A stretch of 64,000 nt of DNA from CAZSDW01 sp964605705 (lineage in GTDB: Bacteria; Fidelibacterota; UBA2242): the NCBI GenBank assembly GCA_964605705.1, contig CAZSDW010000015.1, forward strand, positions 9,287 to 73,286. The letters are read 5' to 3'. The notes under the pieces are model-generated. The model saw only the letters and a program-made list of their open reading frames with translations, was not told the DNA's origin and did no database searches. Both the position numbers and the translations under genes were made by a program. Of the stretch, positions 1 to 9,090 are shown piece by piece; position 1 is the stretch's first letter, and each line of letters begins with the position of its first letter.

Positions 1-1
1 T

Positions 2-265
2 GAAACTGCTCGCAAATATTCATGGGAAATCCTGTCAGACAGTTTATCGGAATCCAATACCAGCATTTCACTGAAAGATGTGCCGGGCACACGCACCACC
101 GTCGTCACGGATATAGATGATGATTTTGACGGAACCGGTGGGTCTGATTCAGATGCTAATACTGTTGACTATAAACACATTGAAGTTACTGTTACATGGG
201 CTTCGACTCAGTCGCTCAGCCTGGAAACCGATATCAGCGAGTATTTTTATGATATGGCTCAATAG
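2..265 (+). CDS. Minor pilin / pseudopilin, C-terminal part (5' end outside window)
   Basis: The frame is open from base 2 to a TAG stop at 263-265, giving 87 residues of a protein that begins upstream. The visible part is a hydrophilic globular tail rich in Asp, Ser and Thr, as in the C-terminal beta-sheet domain of type IV minor pilins or type II pseudopilins. The prepilin N-terminus that would prove this is not in the window. The assignment rests on position: the next gene is a prepilin whose start overlaps this stop by 17 bases, followed by prepilin peptidase and pilMNOPQ. A PilV- or GspI-like role is an inference. Confidence 0.55.
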   Translation, partial: ETARKYSWEILSDSLSESNTSISLKDVPGTRTTVVTDIDDDFDGTGGSDSDANTVDYKHIEVTVTWASTQSLSLETDISEYFYDMAQ

Positions 266-764
266 AATTTTATCAGTCGACTCAAGCGGCTTTACCCTGG
301 TGGAACTCAGTATTACCATCGTTGTGTCTTCAATATTGATTCTGTTTGCTGGAAGTCTTTTAATTATTTCAAATGAACAGCTGGTCAAATCCGAAAATGA
401 AGTCCAGGCTGTTCGGGATCACACACTGATTACCCAAATTTGTTCAAGAATTATTCGTGAAGGAACTGGTTCCAGTTCAAAAATATTCACAGACTCGACA
501 AAAACAGCTGTCAGCAGCACCGGGGCCTGTCTGAGTATAACGGCTCCCGATCTGACGACAACGTCACTATATTCAGGCGATAACGATTTTGTGTTAGTGA
601 AGACGAATGGCGTCAAAAACAGAATAGTTCGAAATATAGTCAATAATCTCAGTTTTACTGAGTTCTATAATCCGGATTCCTTACGGACCATCCGGGTGGC
701 ATTAACCACAAATCATAATGGTAGTCCATTGACGACAACCCAATATTACTCATTTCGGAATTGA
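249..764 (+). CDS. Prepilin-type minor pilin (PilW/GspJ-like)
   Basis: A 171-residue protein with a classic class III signal. A short leader (MIWLNRILSVDSSG) is followed by FTLVEL and a hydrophobic helix, so cleavage by prepilin peptidase is expected after the Gly at residue 14 and Glu5 of the mature form is present. The frame is open further upstream, but the ATG at 249 places the GFTLVEL motif correctly, and the 17-base overlap with the previous stop suggests translational coupling. The rest is a soluble domain without a recognisable specific family. It probably sits in a pilus-initiating minor-pilin complex in the inner membrane. Confidence 0.8.
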   Translation: MIWLNRILSVDSSGFTLVELSITIVVSSILILFAGSLLIISNEQLVKSENEVQAVRDHTLITQICSRIIREGTGSSSKIFTDSTKTAVSSTGACLSITAPDLTTTSLYSGDNDFVLVKTNGVKNRIVRNIVNNLSFTEFYNPDSLRTIRVALTTNHNGSPLTTTQYYSFRN

Positions 765-770
765 GTTCTG

Positions 771-1541
771 ATGGAAGCGATAATCATTATATTACTTTTT
801 ACTCTTGGAGCGATTATTGGCAGTTTCCTGAATGTCCTGATCTATCGGCTCCCCAGAAAAGAATCGATTCTGTTTCCTGCTTCCCATTGCCCCAACTGCC
901 ATCATTCAATCCGATTCCGGGACAATATACCGATTATCAGTTATTTATTGCTCAGAGGACAATGTTTCTACTGCCATTCTTCAATACCGGTTCGATACTT
1001 TCTGGTAGAATTACTCAGCGCAATGTCCTGGGTTGTTCTCTATTTAAAATTCGGACTGAGTATTGATTTTGCGCTCCAGTTGATTCTGGTTTCAATTCTA
1101 ATTGTCTGCGCTTATACGGATCTTGATCACCGCCGGATTTTGAATTCGGTCCTGCTGTTTGGATTAGGCATCGGTTTGGCTATCACTTCTTTATTAAATC
1201 CTGCAACGATTCTGGATTCAATTTTCGGAATGGCAGTAGGATTGGCATTTATGCTTTTTTGGGCGGCTCTGGGAAAGCTGCTTTTCAAGCAGACTGCCAT
1301 GGGCGGCGGAGACATCAAACTGGCGGCAATGGTTGGTATTTTCACCGGCGCCAAATTTATCCTGCTTATCCTAATTTTATCATTCGCTCTGGCATCATTT
1401 TATGTAGTTTTTATTCCATTCAAGAAACAAACTGTGCTCGGTCGTCGGCTGCCGCTGGCGCCTTTTATTGCAGTGTCAACTCTCATTACCCTATTATTTG
1501 GTAATGAATTAATTCAAAGCTACCTGGATCTGGTCTTCTAA
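771..1541 (+). CDS. pilD: Prepilin peptidase (leader peptidase/N-methyltransferase)
   Basis: An integral inner-membrane aspartyl protease of 256 residues that cleaves and N-methylates the prepilins encoded here. The cytoplasmic zinc-binding tetracysteine motif is intact (Cys40, Cys43, Cys65, Cys68 in CPNC and CFYC). Both catalytic aspartates are visible: Asp117 in YTDLDHR and Asp181 in the GGGD motif of the GxGD family. Six or more hydrophobic segments fill the C-terminal two thirds. The full-length family pattern makes this secure. It starts 7 bases after the upstream pilin and is followed after 2 bases by the PilX-like gene, so it is in the pilus operon. Confidence 0.95.
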   Translation: MEAIIIILLFTLGAIIGSFLNVLIYRLPRKESILFPASHCPNCHHSIRFRDNIPIISYLLLRGQCFYCHSSIPVRYFLVELLSAMSWVVLYLKFGLSIDFALQLILVSILIVCAYTDLDHRRILNSVLLFGLGIGLAITSLLNPATILDSIFGMAVGLAFMLFWAALGKLLFKQTAMGGGDIKLAAMVGIFTGAKFILLILILSFALASFYVVFIPFKKQTVLGRRLPLAPFIAVSTLITLLFGNELIQSYLDLVF

Positions 1542-1543
1542 TT

Positions 1544-2497
1544 ATGAAACCATTTATGAAAAACCTGAAATCTGAAGATGGCGCCGTTCTGGCGATGGTA
1601 ATGGTTTTTTTCCTGTTTATGACGATTATCGGTTCGACATTACTTTCATTGGCATCCCAGGAAATCATGTTCAGCCGGCATGAGATTCAGAAAACTCAAT
1701 CCTACTATAATGCTGAAAGCGGCTTGAATATCGCCCTGTGGCGGATCAATCAGGGTGTTGATAGCAATGCATCTTTCAGTACCAGTTCAGTCAGTGTCGC
1801 AGTCGATACTATCAATCTGACAGTGACTGCCACCGGTATCACCGGAATTTATTCAACGAGTCTGTCCTGGGATCTACTGGAAGATAATGTCTTTAGTCAT
1901 ATTATATCCTTTGGGTCAGATTTGGATACCAGTCATTTTACACTGACATCTGGGAACGCATCCGATATTTCTCAGTTTGATGTGCTTCCTGCCATTGATC
2001 TGTCTTACTACCTTTCGATTGCCGATTATGTCTATTATTCTGATCAATCATTCAACTCCGTGTTACCGGACGGAATTCATTTTGTCAACGGACATATAGA
2101 CGCAAAAAATGGAACCGAGTTACATGGAACATTGATCGCTACAACCGGTATTAAATTTGTCGGAATTGTTACCATCATCGCCCAGCAAGTGCCCGATACA
2201 AACATCTATTATCCGGCAATAATTTCATATGATTCAACATTTACAGAGACCAACGAAATAAGCGGTGTTCCGAATCTGACTGTTATGGGAGCGATTTATT
2301 CAAATGACTTCATCAGTATCAAAGGCAGTACCCTATCGGGACCCATAATTGCACCTGAAATTGAGCTAAAAGCCGGAGCGGTGATTGATGATCTGGGTAA
2401 TCCTCAGTACTATAACACTCCCCCGGGATTTGAGCCCGTGGAAGGACATGACCTGGTCAAATTATTTAAAATTGGTTCCTGGAGAAGGTTGAATTAG
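1544..2497 (+). CDS. PilX-like type IV pilus accessory protein
   Basis: A 317-residue protein with an N-terminal segment (SEDGAVLAMVMVFFLFM, about residues 10-26) matching the PilX N-terminal pattern: a Gly followed by a long hydrophobic stretch, and then SYYNAESGLNIAL, the AESG-type motif typical of that family. The remainder is beta-rich and resembles the polymer-forming-like modules found in some FCB pilus proteins, but I cannot name it. The start at ATG 1544 lies two bases after pilD; an internal ATG at 1556 is possible. It stops with TAG at 2495-2497, at the start of pilM. Role inferred: pilus assembly or adhesion accessory subunit. Confidence 0.7.
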   Translation: MKPFMKNLKSEDGAVLAMVMVFFLFMTIIGSTLLSLASQEIMFSRHEIQKTQSYYNAESGLNIALWRINQGVDSNASFSTSSVSVAVDTINLTVTATGITGIYSTSLSWDLLEDNVFSHIISFGSDLDTSHFTLTSGNASDISQFDVLPAIDLSYYLSIADYVYYSDQSFNSVLPDGIHFVNGHIDAKNGTELHGTLIATTGIKFVGIVTIIAQQVPDTNIYYPAIISYDSTFTETNEISGVPNLTVMGAIYSNDFISIKGSTLSGPIIAPEIELKAGAVIDDLGNPQYYNTPPGFEPVEGHDLVKLFKIGSWRRLN

Positions 2498-2499
2498 TG

Positions 2500-3567
2500 A
2501 TGTTTAAAGAGACAATCAGGGTCGGATTGGATATTGGTCATAACTCTATAAAGATGGTCGGTCTGCGTAAAAAGCACTCCCTTAAAATCGAATTCCTGAG
2601 ACATTTTGATTTATTTCTCTCCGATAAAGCAAACAGTCATATGGATTTGAATTCTACGGTCATTACCCAGGTATTGAGAGATATCGTTCACGACCTGCCT
2701 TTTGCCGTGCGGAAGGTTCATACGACTTTATCGGATATTGATTCTGAAATCAGGACTGTCGAAATCCCCCTGATTTCCGGGGATGAAATCAAATCCGCCC
2801 TGCGCTGGAATCTGGCAAGCATGATCTCAGCTGAGATTGATACCATGGAATACGATTATCATATTATCAACCGCAATAAAATCAAGAACAGTATGGCGAT
2901 TATTGTCGGGATAGCATCCCGTGAAGCACTGAATAACCAGCTGGAAATAATTTCCAGAACCCGTCTTGAAGTCCAGAGTGTCGATATCGACTCGCTGGCA
3001 ATCTATAACTGTTTTGTGGGTCTCAATCCATTAACTGAAAACCAGACGATCATTCTCCTCAATATCGGCGCCGAAAAAACCACTTTCATCATTGTTCACC
3101 CCGATCATGATCCCTACATCTCATCCCAGCCGATCGGTGGAAATGACATTACCCGGCAGATTGAATCTAAGCTGCATACCTCATTCAAGGATGCCGAAAA
3201 ACAGAAAGTCCTGTTTAACAGCCAGCAATACACTAATCCCGAATTGAATGATCAAATCACCTTCTCGGAGCTGGAATGGCAGAAAATACTCAACAGCTTT
3301 TCAAATTCATTATCGAATTTAATTAGTAACGCTAACATTCAGTACCAGATTCTCTACGGTGAGGAATCAGCTGCAAAAATTTTCCTGACAGGCGGCAGTG
3401 CCTTCCTGTATCGTCTGGATTTACTCATTGCCCAGCAGACAAAAATTCCGGTTTTCCGTTGGAACCCACTCGAAAGCAAGCAGTTCGATTTTAATTCTAC
3501 TGATCATTCAATTTTTCTGACCGGACCCCTTTACACAACTGCGATCGGATTAGCACTAAGAGATTAA
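2500..3567 (+). CDS. pilM: Type IV pilus inner-membrane platform protein PilM
   Basis: An actin/FtsA-like cytoplasmic ATPase of about 355 residues. The N-terminal phosphate-binding motif VGLDIGHNSIKMVGL and the C-terminal IFLTGGSAFL motif are characteristic of PilM. PilM binds the cytoplasmic tail of PilN and links the pilus motor to the alignment complex. The gene order pilM-N-O-P-Q supports the call. Two starts are possible: ATG at 2500 (chosen) or GTG at 2497, which overlaps the upstream TAG by one base. The purine-rich GGAGAAGG at 2481-2488 could serve either. Confidence 0.93.
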   Translation: MFKETIRVGLDIGHNSIKMVGLRKKHSLKIEFLRHFDLFLSDKANSHMDLNSTVITQVLRDIVHDLPFAVRKVHTTLSDIDSEIRTVEIPLISGDEIKSALRWNLASMISAEIDTMEYDYHIINRNKIKNSMAIIVGIASREALNNQLEIISRTRLEVQSVDIDSLAIYNCFVGLNPLTENQTIILLNIGAEKTTFIIVHPDHDPYISSQPIGGNDITRQIESKLHTSFKDAEKQKVLFNSQQYTNPELNDQITFSELEWQKILNSFSNSLSNLISNANIQYQILYGEESAAKIFLTGGSAFLYRLDLLIAQQTKIPVFRWNPLESKQFDFNSTDHSIFLTGPLYTTAIGLALRD

Positions 3568-3568
3568 T

Positions 3569-4156
3569 ATGGAACCTATCTACATCAATCTGCTGGTTAA
3601 ATCAAAACTGCAAAAAAAACAACAGAGAGTTAAATTTACATTATCGTTATCCTATATAATGCTCTGGATATTTTCAGGATTCACCTTGTTTCATATTTAT
3701 CAGACCAATCAGTTTATTTCATCGATTTACATGAAAGAAATAAACAATATCAGTGGTGAGATTATCGGTCAGAGTCCCAAATTCCAGCGGATAAAATACC
3801 TCTATCAACAGAAATTCCAGTGGGAAAATACCATCGCAGATTATCAACAGCAGATCCATCGTCCCTGGCTGTGGCTGTCTAAAATGCTGTCTCTCTCAGC
3901 CCTGACTCCGGACAATATCCGCTTAAACAAAATTCGAGTCACAACTAATCCCAATAATAAGGAGTTCCTGAATTTCAGCGGGACAGCGATTATCAATGCG
4001 GATAATACCGGTAGTGACCAGCTGAACCAGTACCAACAGGACCTGTCGGATGACGCAGAATTTATGCATCAATTGAAAACAGTTTCGATGGTTGAGACCC
4101 GAATCGAAAAAAGCAAGGATGAACCGATTATGTCCTTTTCAATGGTGGTTAAATAA
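3569..4156 (+). CDS. pilN: Type IV pilus alignment protein PilN
   Basis: A bitopic inner-membrane protein of 195 residues. A short cytoplasmic N-terminus begins MEPIYINLL, close to the conserved INLLP motif by which PilN docks into PilM. A transmembrane helix at about residues 26-44 is followed by a periplasmic coiled coil and a ferredoxin-like domain. It starts two bases after pilM and precedes pilO. The call rests on the INLL motif, topology and gene order, because PilN sequences are poorly conserved. Confidence 0.87.
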   Translation: MEPIYINLLVKSKLQKKQQRVKFTLSLSYIMLWIFSGFTLFHIYQTNQFISSIYMKEINNISGEIIGQSPKFQRIKYLYQQKFQWENTIADYQQQIHRPWLWLSKMLSLSALTPDNIRLNKIRVTTNPNNKEFLNFSGTAIINADNTGSDQLNQYQQDLSDDAEFMHQLKTVSMVETRIEKSKDEPIMSFSMVVK

Positions 4157-4157
4157 C

Positions 4158-4733
4158 ATGAGTTCAATTTTCAAGCAAGAATCCGGTTCATCAAGTAACC
4201 TGTTCAAGCCTCTCTGGCTAATCGTGGCAATATTTATCTATTCCGGGTCGATGGCTCTCAGCAATTTCCTGATCATTAAACCACAGCTTAAGCAATATCA
4301 ACTATTGAAAGCCCAGAAGGATGAACTGGATGATATGATCGCTAATACAAATTTCAAAGATATTGATAAAACCCTTAAAACTCTTGAGAACACGATTGAT
4401 TTCTATAAAGATCAGCAAAAACTTTTCGATACGAAGGTCCTGCCCAGAAATGATATATCAATAGTATTAGGGGAATTGAACCAGATTGTTAAATCCTCAA
4501 AACTGACCCTGCGCTATATCGATCCTTTGCCACCCGCAGGAAAAATTCTCAAGAAATACCGGAAAACACCCATCACGTTACTATTAAACGGAACTTACTA
4601 TAACTTTTTAACTTTCCTGGACAATCTGGAGCATTCAAAATACTGGTTGCTGATCGATAATTTTACGATCAATCCGGCAGTGAAGGGTAATGATTATTCA
4701 TATAACGTCAACATCTATACCATCTCAAATTAA
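4158..4733 (+). CDS. pilO: Type IV pilus alignment protein PilO
   Basis: A 191-residue bitopic protein with one transmembrane helix (about residues 20-38), a coiled coil and a periplasmic domain. The segment KAQKDELDDMI and the later LPPAGKILKKYRKTPITLLLNGTYYNFLTFLDNLE match the PilO pattern (the latter described here as residues around 125-160). The frame is open upstream within pilN, but ATG 4158, two bases after the pilN stop, gives a normal PilO N-terminus. PilO heterodimerises with PilN and connects to PilP. Confidence 0.87.
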   Translation: MSSIFKQESGSSSNLFKPLWLIVAIFIYSGSMALSNFLIIKPQLKQYQLLKAQKDELDDMIANTNFKDIDKTLKTLENTIDFYKDQQKLFDTKVLPRNDISIVLGELNQIVKSSKLTLRYIDPLPPAGKILKKYRKTPITLLLNGTYYNFLTFLDNLEHSKYWLLIDNFTINPAVKGNDYSYNVNIYTISN

Positions 4734-4734
4734 A

Positions 4735-5295
4735 ATGGATACAATAAAACGTAAACTCGTTATTCTCATTTCGCTGCTATTGATATTACCTCTGATATTA
4801 CTACTACAATTACAAAAAATGCCCAAAATGGGTTCCAAATATACATTCAAGGCAAATTCTGGCGCTGTCCAAGAAGAGATCGGAATTTTTAAAAATGTAC
4901 TGACCGATGTCATGGCATATGTTAATACCAAATCAAACACTCCGGCAGAATTGACGGAAAACCTGAGTGGCTCAATTCCAGGCAATCTGCGGGATCCCTT
5001 TCAATATAATAGTCCAATAAAAAAACAATCAAATAGTAAAACCGGCAAAGTCAAATCGGCATCCACATCTCAAGCAAAGCCAGTCATATCAAAACCCAAA
5101 CCGAAACCCAAACCGCAGTTGACATTGAACGGGATCATTTTTGATAAAGAAAATCCAATGGCAATCATCAACGGCGATATTTTTAAAACATCTGATAAAA
5201 TCGGCGAATATACAATTCAGTCCATAAGCGAAAAGGGTGTTCAGCTGCTTTCCGGAAAGGACGACCTATTTCTCCAGGCACCTGTAATTGAATAA
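4735..5295 (+). CDS. pilP: Type IV pilus periplasmic protein PilP-like
   Basis: A 186-residue protein with an N-terminal hydrophobic anchor (residues 8-24), a low-complexity linker with a KPKPKPKP run near residue 120, and a C-terminal beta domain with LNGIIFDKENPMAIING, the pattern of PilP/GspC homology-region domains that contact the secretin. It lacks the usual PilP lipobox Cys, so it seems membrane-anchored by an uncleaved helix. ATG 4735 follows the pilO stop by one base; the longer upstream frame lies inside pilO. It lies directly before the secretin gene. Confidence 0.8.
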   Translation: MDTIKRKLVILISLLLILPLILLLQLQKMPKMGSKYTFKANSGAVQEEIGIFKNVLTDVMAYVNTKSNTPAELTENLSGSIPGNLRDPFQYNSPIKKQSNSKTGKVKSASTSQAKPVISKPKPKPKPQLTLNGIIFDKENPMAIINGDIFKTSDKIGEYTIQSISEKGVQLLSGKDDLFLQAPVIE

Positions 5296-5322
5296 AAAAT
5301 CGGATAAGTAAAGGCTAAAATA

Positions 5323-6669
5323 ATGAAAAATTACCAATTAAAAATAATCACCCTGCTGATTCTCTTATTTACACTGACTGCTCAAGCTCAGACTGAAACC
5401 GAATCGAAAATATCGATGAATATCAAAGATGCTTCTATTTACAATGTTCTGAAAATCCTGGAGTCCAAGACGGGATTGAAATTCGTTGTAGATCCGGCAA
5501 TCAAAGATCGCCGCATGACCGTTAACCTGGAAAATTTGTATCCCGATGAGGCAATATCGGTCATCATGGAATCCAACGATCTGGGCTTTCGTCGGGTCGA
5601 GGGGGTTGATGTATATATCGTCAGTGATAAGCGTCGTATTATGCGGGAAACTGAAATCCGGCGGTTTCCCTGCCATTTCTCGGATGCCAACAAACTTCAG
5701 AAAATGCTGGTCAATATTATTACTCCCGGAGTCGGTGCAGTGATAGCCGATGAGCGGACTAACTCACTGATTATCCGTGAGAATCCCGAAGTGCTTGAGC
5801 TTCTCGAGGTCATGCTCGAAGAACTGGACCGCCCCACTCCCCAGATTTACATCGAAGCGGCAATTGCGGAAATTTCACTTTCCAAGAACAATGAAACCGG
5901 CATCGAGTGGCTCTGGAAAGATCCCAATCTTGCCAGTGCTACCGATCAGGTTGGCAGTCGATTTGACTTACGTCGAACCGGTGGTGGTGAAACCACCCAG
6001 AATCAGTATTTAGATGGGGCAGGAAATCTCTGGGGACCCAGTTTACCCATAGGGCAAGGATTGGGTATCGGGATTTTGAACACCCATATTGATATCGCCA
6101 TGCATGCCATTCAGACCAATTATGATCTCAATATACTTTCCAAACCCTATTTGGTCACTTTGGATAACGAGGAAGCCATTATTGAAGTCGGTGACCAGAT
6201 TCCCTATAAGGTTTTGAATCAATACGGCATTACCTCCTACGAGTTCAAGTCTGCTTCGGTAAAGTTGTCTGTGATTCCCCATGTCAATGATGATAATACA
6301 ATTACAGTCAATATTCGCCCGAATGCTGATTTCCAGAATGGACAAACTCCTGATGGTGTTCCGATTATTGCCACCAGAAAAGCCAATACCAAGGTCACCG
6401 TCCAAAATGGTAAAACCATTGTCATTGGTGGTTTAATGCGGGAATCAACGACAGAGACTATCAGTAAAGTACCACTTCTGGGATCAATTCCGTTAATTGG
6501 AGCTCTTTTTCGCAGTAATGTCAAGTTGACCACCAAGAATGAACTGGTTGTATTTCTGACACCTAAAATTATGACCGATGAATTGGCACAACGGGAGCTG
6601 GTACCGGAGAATTATTTATCCGATGATGCTCAGAAAAAAATTAAAAAGTTTGATTCACTCAACAAGTAA
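5323..6669 (+). CDS. pilQ: Type IV pilus secretin PilQ
   Basis: A 448-residue outer-membrane secretin that forms the pilus exit channel. It has a signal peptide ending in AQAQ (about residue 23), an N0/STN-like domain (MNIKDASIYNVLKILESKTG), one N1-type domain (residues about 115-170, with IADERTNSLII), then the secretin core. The core ends with the family signature VPLLGSIPLIGALFR and NELVVFLTPKI. At 448 residues it is short compared with proteobacterial PilQ and lacks AMIN domains, which is common in FCB-type pilus secretins. It is the last structural gene of the operon. Confidence 0.93.
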   Translation: MKNYQLKIITLLILLFTLTAQAQTETESKISMNIKDASIYNVLKILESKTGLKFVVDPAIKDRRMTVNLENLYPDEAISVIMESNDLGFRRVEGVDVYIVSDKRRIMRETEIRRFPCHFSDANKLQKMLVNIITPGVGAVIADERTNSLIIRENPEVLELLEVMLEELDRPTPQIYIEAAIAEISLSKNNETGIEWLWKDPNLASATDQVGSRFDLRRTGGGETTQNQYLDGAGNLWGPSLPIGQGLGIGILNTHIDIAMHAIQTNYDLNILSKPYLVTLDNEEAIIEVGDQIPYKVLNQYGITSYEFKSASVKLSVIPHVNDDNTITVNIRPNADFQNGQTPDGVPIIATRKANTKVTVQNGKTIVIGGLMRESTTETISKVPLLGSIPLIGALFRSNVKLTTKNELVVFLTPKIMTDELAQRELVPENYLSDDAQKKIKKFDSLNK

Positions 6670-6692
6670 TGCAGTTCAGAGGGGATAAAATC

Positions 6693-7061
6693 ATGAAAGA
6701 AAAATATTTTATAGACATCATGGTTGTGGATGACGATCCGGAGATACTGGATTGTTTTCGATCTATTTTTAAAAACAAGAAAGTGCACCTGTATCTCACA
6801 TCCAGCTCGACTTCTGCCGTGGAAGAAATGAAACAACATTCGTACGATATTGCTTATATTGATCTTTATATGCCGGTGATGAACGGGATTGAAACAATGT
6901 TGCGACTTAAAGAGATAAATCCGCAGCTATCGGCGATAATGATTTCCGGTTTTCGGAATCCGCGCATGCTTCAGTCTGCAAAAAATAGCGGCGCACAGGA
7001 TTATCTTTTTAAACCACTTCAGGTTAATGATATTCTTAATAAAGCAATTGTCCCGAATTAA
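6693..7061 (+). CDS. Stand-alone response regulator receiver protein
   Basis: A CheY-like single-domain receiver of 122 residues. The acidic pocket (VVDDD, residues 11-15), phosphoacceptor Asp57 (YIDLYMP) and the conserved Lys107 (LFKPL) are present; the switch residue is Ser (MISG). ATG 6693 is chosen because it follows a good GAGGGG ribosome site at 6679-6684; the frame is open back to 6669. There is no output domain, so it must act by protein contact. It lies 23 bases after pilQ and next to a close paralogue, which suggests control of pilus motors in the manner of PilG/PilH. That link is inferred from position. Confidence 0.88.
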   Translation: MKEKYFIDIMVVDDDPEILDCFRSIFKNKKVHLYLTSSSTSAVEEMKQHSYDIAYIDLYMPVMNGIETMLRLKEINPQLSAIMISGFRNPRMLQSAKNSGAQDYLFKPLQVNDILNKAIVPN

Positions 7062-7091
7062 TTTTTTAAATTAAAGAAATAGGAGCAGAAC

Positions 7092-7502
7092 ATGGTCTCG
7101 CCTGCAACATTAAACGTTATGGTTATTGATGATGAGAATGATATTCTGGATTCCTTCATGAGTATTTTTGAGAATTCCGGTTTCAATCTGTTCCCCGCTA
7201 AAAGCGGTAAAATGGCAATCGAGGAAATGAAGAAAAGACATTATCATATTGCCTTCATCGATCTATTTATGCCTGAAATGGATGGACTCGAAACCCTTCG
7301 CCAATTAAAAATAATCAATCCCGACTTGATTGCGGTAATGATATCCGGTTTCCGAAATGAAGATATGCTGGAGAAAGCATTGAAAATCGGCGCTTCGAAT
7401 TATCTATATAAACCGTTGGATGTGCAATCAATTTTCGGCATCACCCTGAAGCTGGCTCAACAGCTCGGTATCCAGAATAATCTCGAATTCATGTATTCTT
7501 AG
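7092..7502 (+). CDS. Stand-alone response regulator receiver protein (paralogue)
   Basis: A 136-residue single-domain receiver. It has the acidic pocket VIDDEND, phosphoacceptor Asp57 (FIDLFMP), MISGFRN and Lys107 (LYKPLD), aligning without gaps to the preceding protein over almost its whole length, so the pair arose by tandem duplication. It carries a longer C-terminal helix (QQLGIQNNLEFMYS). It starts 30 bases after the first receiver with AGGAGC upstream (7081-7086) and is followed by a strong terminator at 7526-7558, making it the probable last gene of the pilus transcript. Confidence 0.88.
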   Translation: MVSPATLNVMVIDDENDILDSFMSIFENSGFNLFPAKSGKMAIEEMKKRHYHIAFIDLFMPEMDGLETLRQLKIINPDLIAVMISGFRNEDMLEKALKIGASNYLYKPLDVQSIFGITLKLAQQLGIQNNLEFMYS

Positions 7503-7525
7503 ATCCGTCGAAAACAGTTGAAAAT

Positions 7526-7558
7526 AGTGGTATTGGGACATGGTCCTGATACCATTTT
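7526..7558 (+). terminator. Rho-independent terminator after the pil/receiver operon
   Basis: Bases 7528-7539 (TGGTATTGGGAC) pair with 7543-7554 (GTCCTGATACCA), ten Watson-Crick pairs and two G-T wobbles, with a three-base loop (ATG, 7540-7542), followed by TTTT at 7555-7558. It stands 24 bases after the second receiver stop and before a separately promoted gene. Confidence 0.7.
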
Positions 7559-7648
7559 GACTTTATTTATTGTTCTTTAAATTTTGGTTTGAAAATCAGC
7601 GTCAAGATTCCGAAATTCAGCTTAGACAAATAATTACAGGAGAAACCG

Positions 7649-9046
7649 ATGAAAACGTGGATAAAACGATCATTACTGGCTATTGCTGTTGTACTAATCC
7701 TGATTGTAATCGCATTTACGATTGTTGCCAATACTATCGGACCGGTCGCTACCGGTTATACGGCAAAGATGATTGGCTCCGGCATTTTCGTAATGGGTCA
7801 GAGTCCCGAAGAGGCGTGGAAAGATTTTCCGGATAATCCTATCAAACCTTTATTGAAATTTAAAATCGACTCTGAGGAAAAATCAATCACAGCATCATTG
7901 GCAGGTGTTGCCCGTCGGAAAGCAGTTTTTCGCGACGGATATGGGGTAACCCTCGTCCCCCGCAAAGGTAAACTGGTAGATTTACCAGAACCAGCCGAAT
8001 GGGACAGCCCAATATCAGAAACCTCAGCCTGGCCTGCCGGGGAATACGTCGATCTGGAAAATTTGCCTGAAATCATTGACCGGAAGCAGTTACGGATCGC
8101 GATGGATAATGCCTTTAATGAGACAAATCCAGATAATCCCAAACGCACCCGGGCAGTTGTCATTGTTTACAAAGATCAAATTATCGCCGAACGCTATGCC
8201 GAAGGTTTTGATCAAAACAGTCGCTTGCTGGGCTGGTCAATGAGTAAAAGCGCCGTCAACGCCATGATCGGGATACTGGTTAAAAAGGGTAAACTAACCG
8301 TTCATGATCAGGCACCCGTACCCGAGTGGCATCATCCGGATGATCCACGCCACGCCATCACGATTGACCAGTTATTGCGAATGAGCAGCGGGCTCCATTT
8401 TGTCGAGGAGTACAAACTGAGGTTCGGGGTCACCCGCATGTTATATGACTGCCGGGACAAAGCTGCCTTCGCCGCAAATGAGACGCTGATTGCAGCACCT
8501 GACAGTGTCTGGTACTATTCCAGCGGAACCGCCGTTATCCTTGCCCGCGTCATCCGGGATGTCATCGGTGGTTCTTTAGAAGACTATCACGCCTTTTATC
8601 GGAATGAACTCTTCAAACCGCTGGGAATGAGGAGTGTTATTTTTGAACCCGACGCAACCGGAATTCTGGTCGGCTCGTCGTTTTTATTCGCCACGGCAAG
8701 AGATTGGGCACGCTTTGGATTGTTTTATCTTCAGGATGGAATCTGGGAAGGTAACCGAATCCTCCCAGAGGGTTGGATTGATTATTCGGTCACTCCAACT
8801 CCCAAAGCACCGCTGGGAGAGTATGGTGCGCTTTTCTGGCTGAATGCCGGAAATCCATGGCATTCATCAAATCGTGAATATCCGGACTTACCCGATGATA
8901 TATTTTACGCCAATGGTCATGACGGACAGCGCGTTGCAATCCTTCCATCCTGTGATTTGGTACTGGTTCGCCTCGGGCTTTCCCGTGACCGGGACGCCTG
9001 GGATCTTGACGATCTGATCAGAGACGTTTTAAAAGCATTCCCGTAG
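7649..9046 (+). CDS. Serine hydrolase, class C beta-lactamase fold
   Basis: A 465-residue protein with an N-terminal membrane anchor (residues 9-28) and a periplasmic beta-lactamase/DD-peptidase-like domain. The SxxK catalytic motif is SMSK (Ser197, Lys200); YYSSG near residue 289 fits the YxN/YxS element and NGHDGQ near residue 430 fits the HxG-type third motif. Such proteins act as esterases, D-amino-peptidases or peptidoglycan-modifying enzymes; a real antibiotic-resistance role is not implied. AGGAGA precedes the ATG. It stands alone between a terminator and the GTPase gene. The substrate cannot be read from the sequence. Confidence 0.85.
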   Translation: MKTWIKRSLLAIAVVLILIVIAFTIVANTIGPVATGYTAKMIGSGIFVMGQSPEEAWKDFPDNPIKPLLKFKIDSEEKSITASLAGVARRKAVFRDGYGVTLVPRKGKLVDLPEPAEWDSPISETSAWPAGEYVDLENLPEIIDRKQLRIAMDNAFNETNPDNPKRTRAVVIVYKDQIIAERYAEGFDQNSRLLGWSMSKSAVNAMIGILVKKGKLTVHDQAPVPEWHHPDDPRHAITIDQLLRMSSGLHFVEEYKLRFGVTRMLYDCRDKAAFAANETLIAAPDSVWYYSSGTAVILARVIRDVIGGSLEDYHAFYRNELFKPLGMRSVIFEPDATGILVGSSFLFATARDWARFGLFYLQDGIWEGNRILPEGWIDYSVTPTPKAPLGEYGALFWLNAGNPWHSSNREYPDLPDDIFYANGHDGQRVAILPSCDLVLVRLGLSRDRDAWDLDDLIRDVLKAFP

Positions 9047-9090
9047 AAATAATTGCCGATAATTGAATTCTTCGCAATTTAAATAGAATT

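Noticed and set aside
7649..9046. Antibiotic-resistance beta-lactamase
   Set aside because: Only the general SxxK fold is present; the long N-terminal domain and membrane anchor point to a house-keeping or envelope serine hydrolase.
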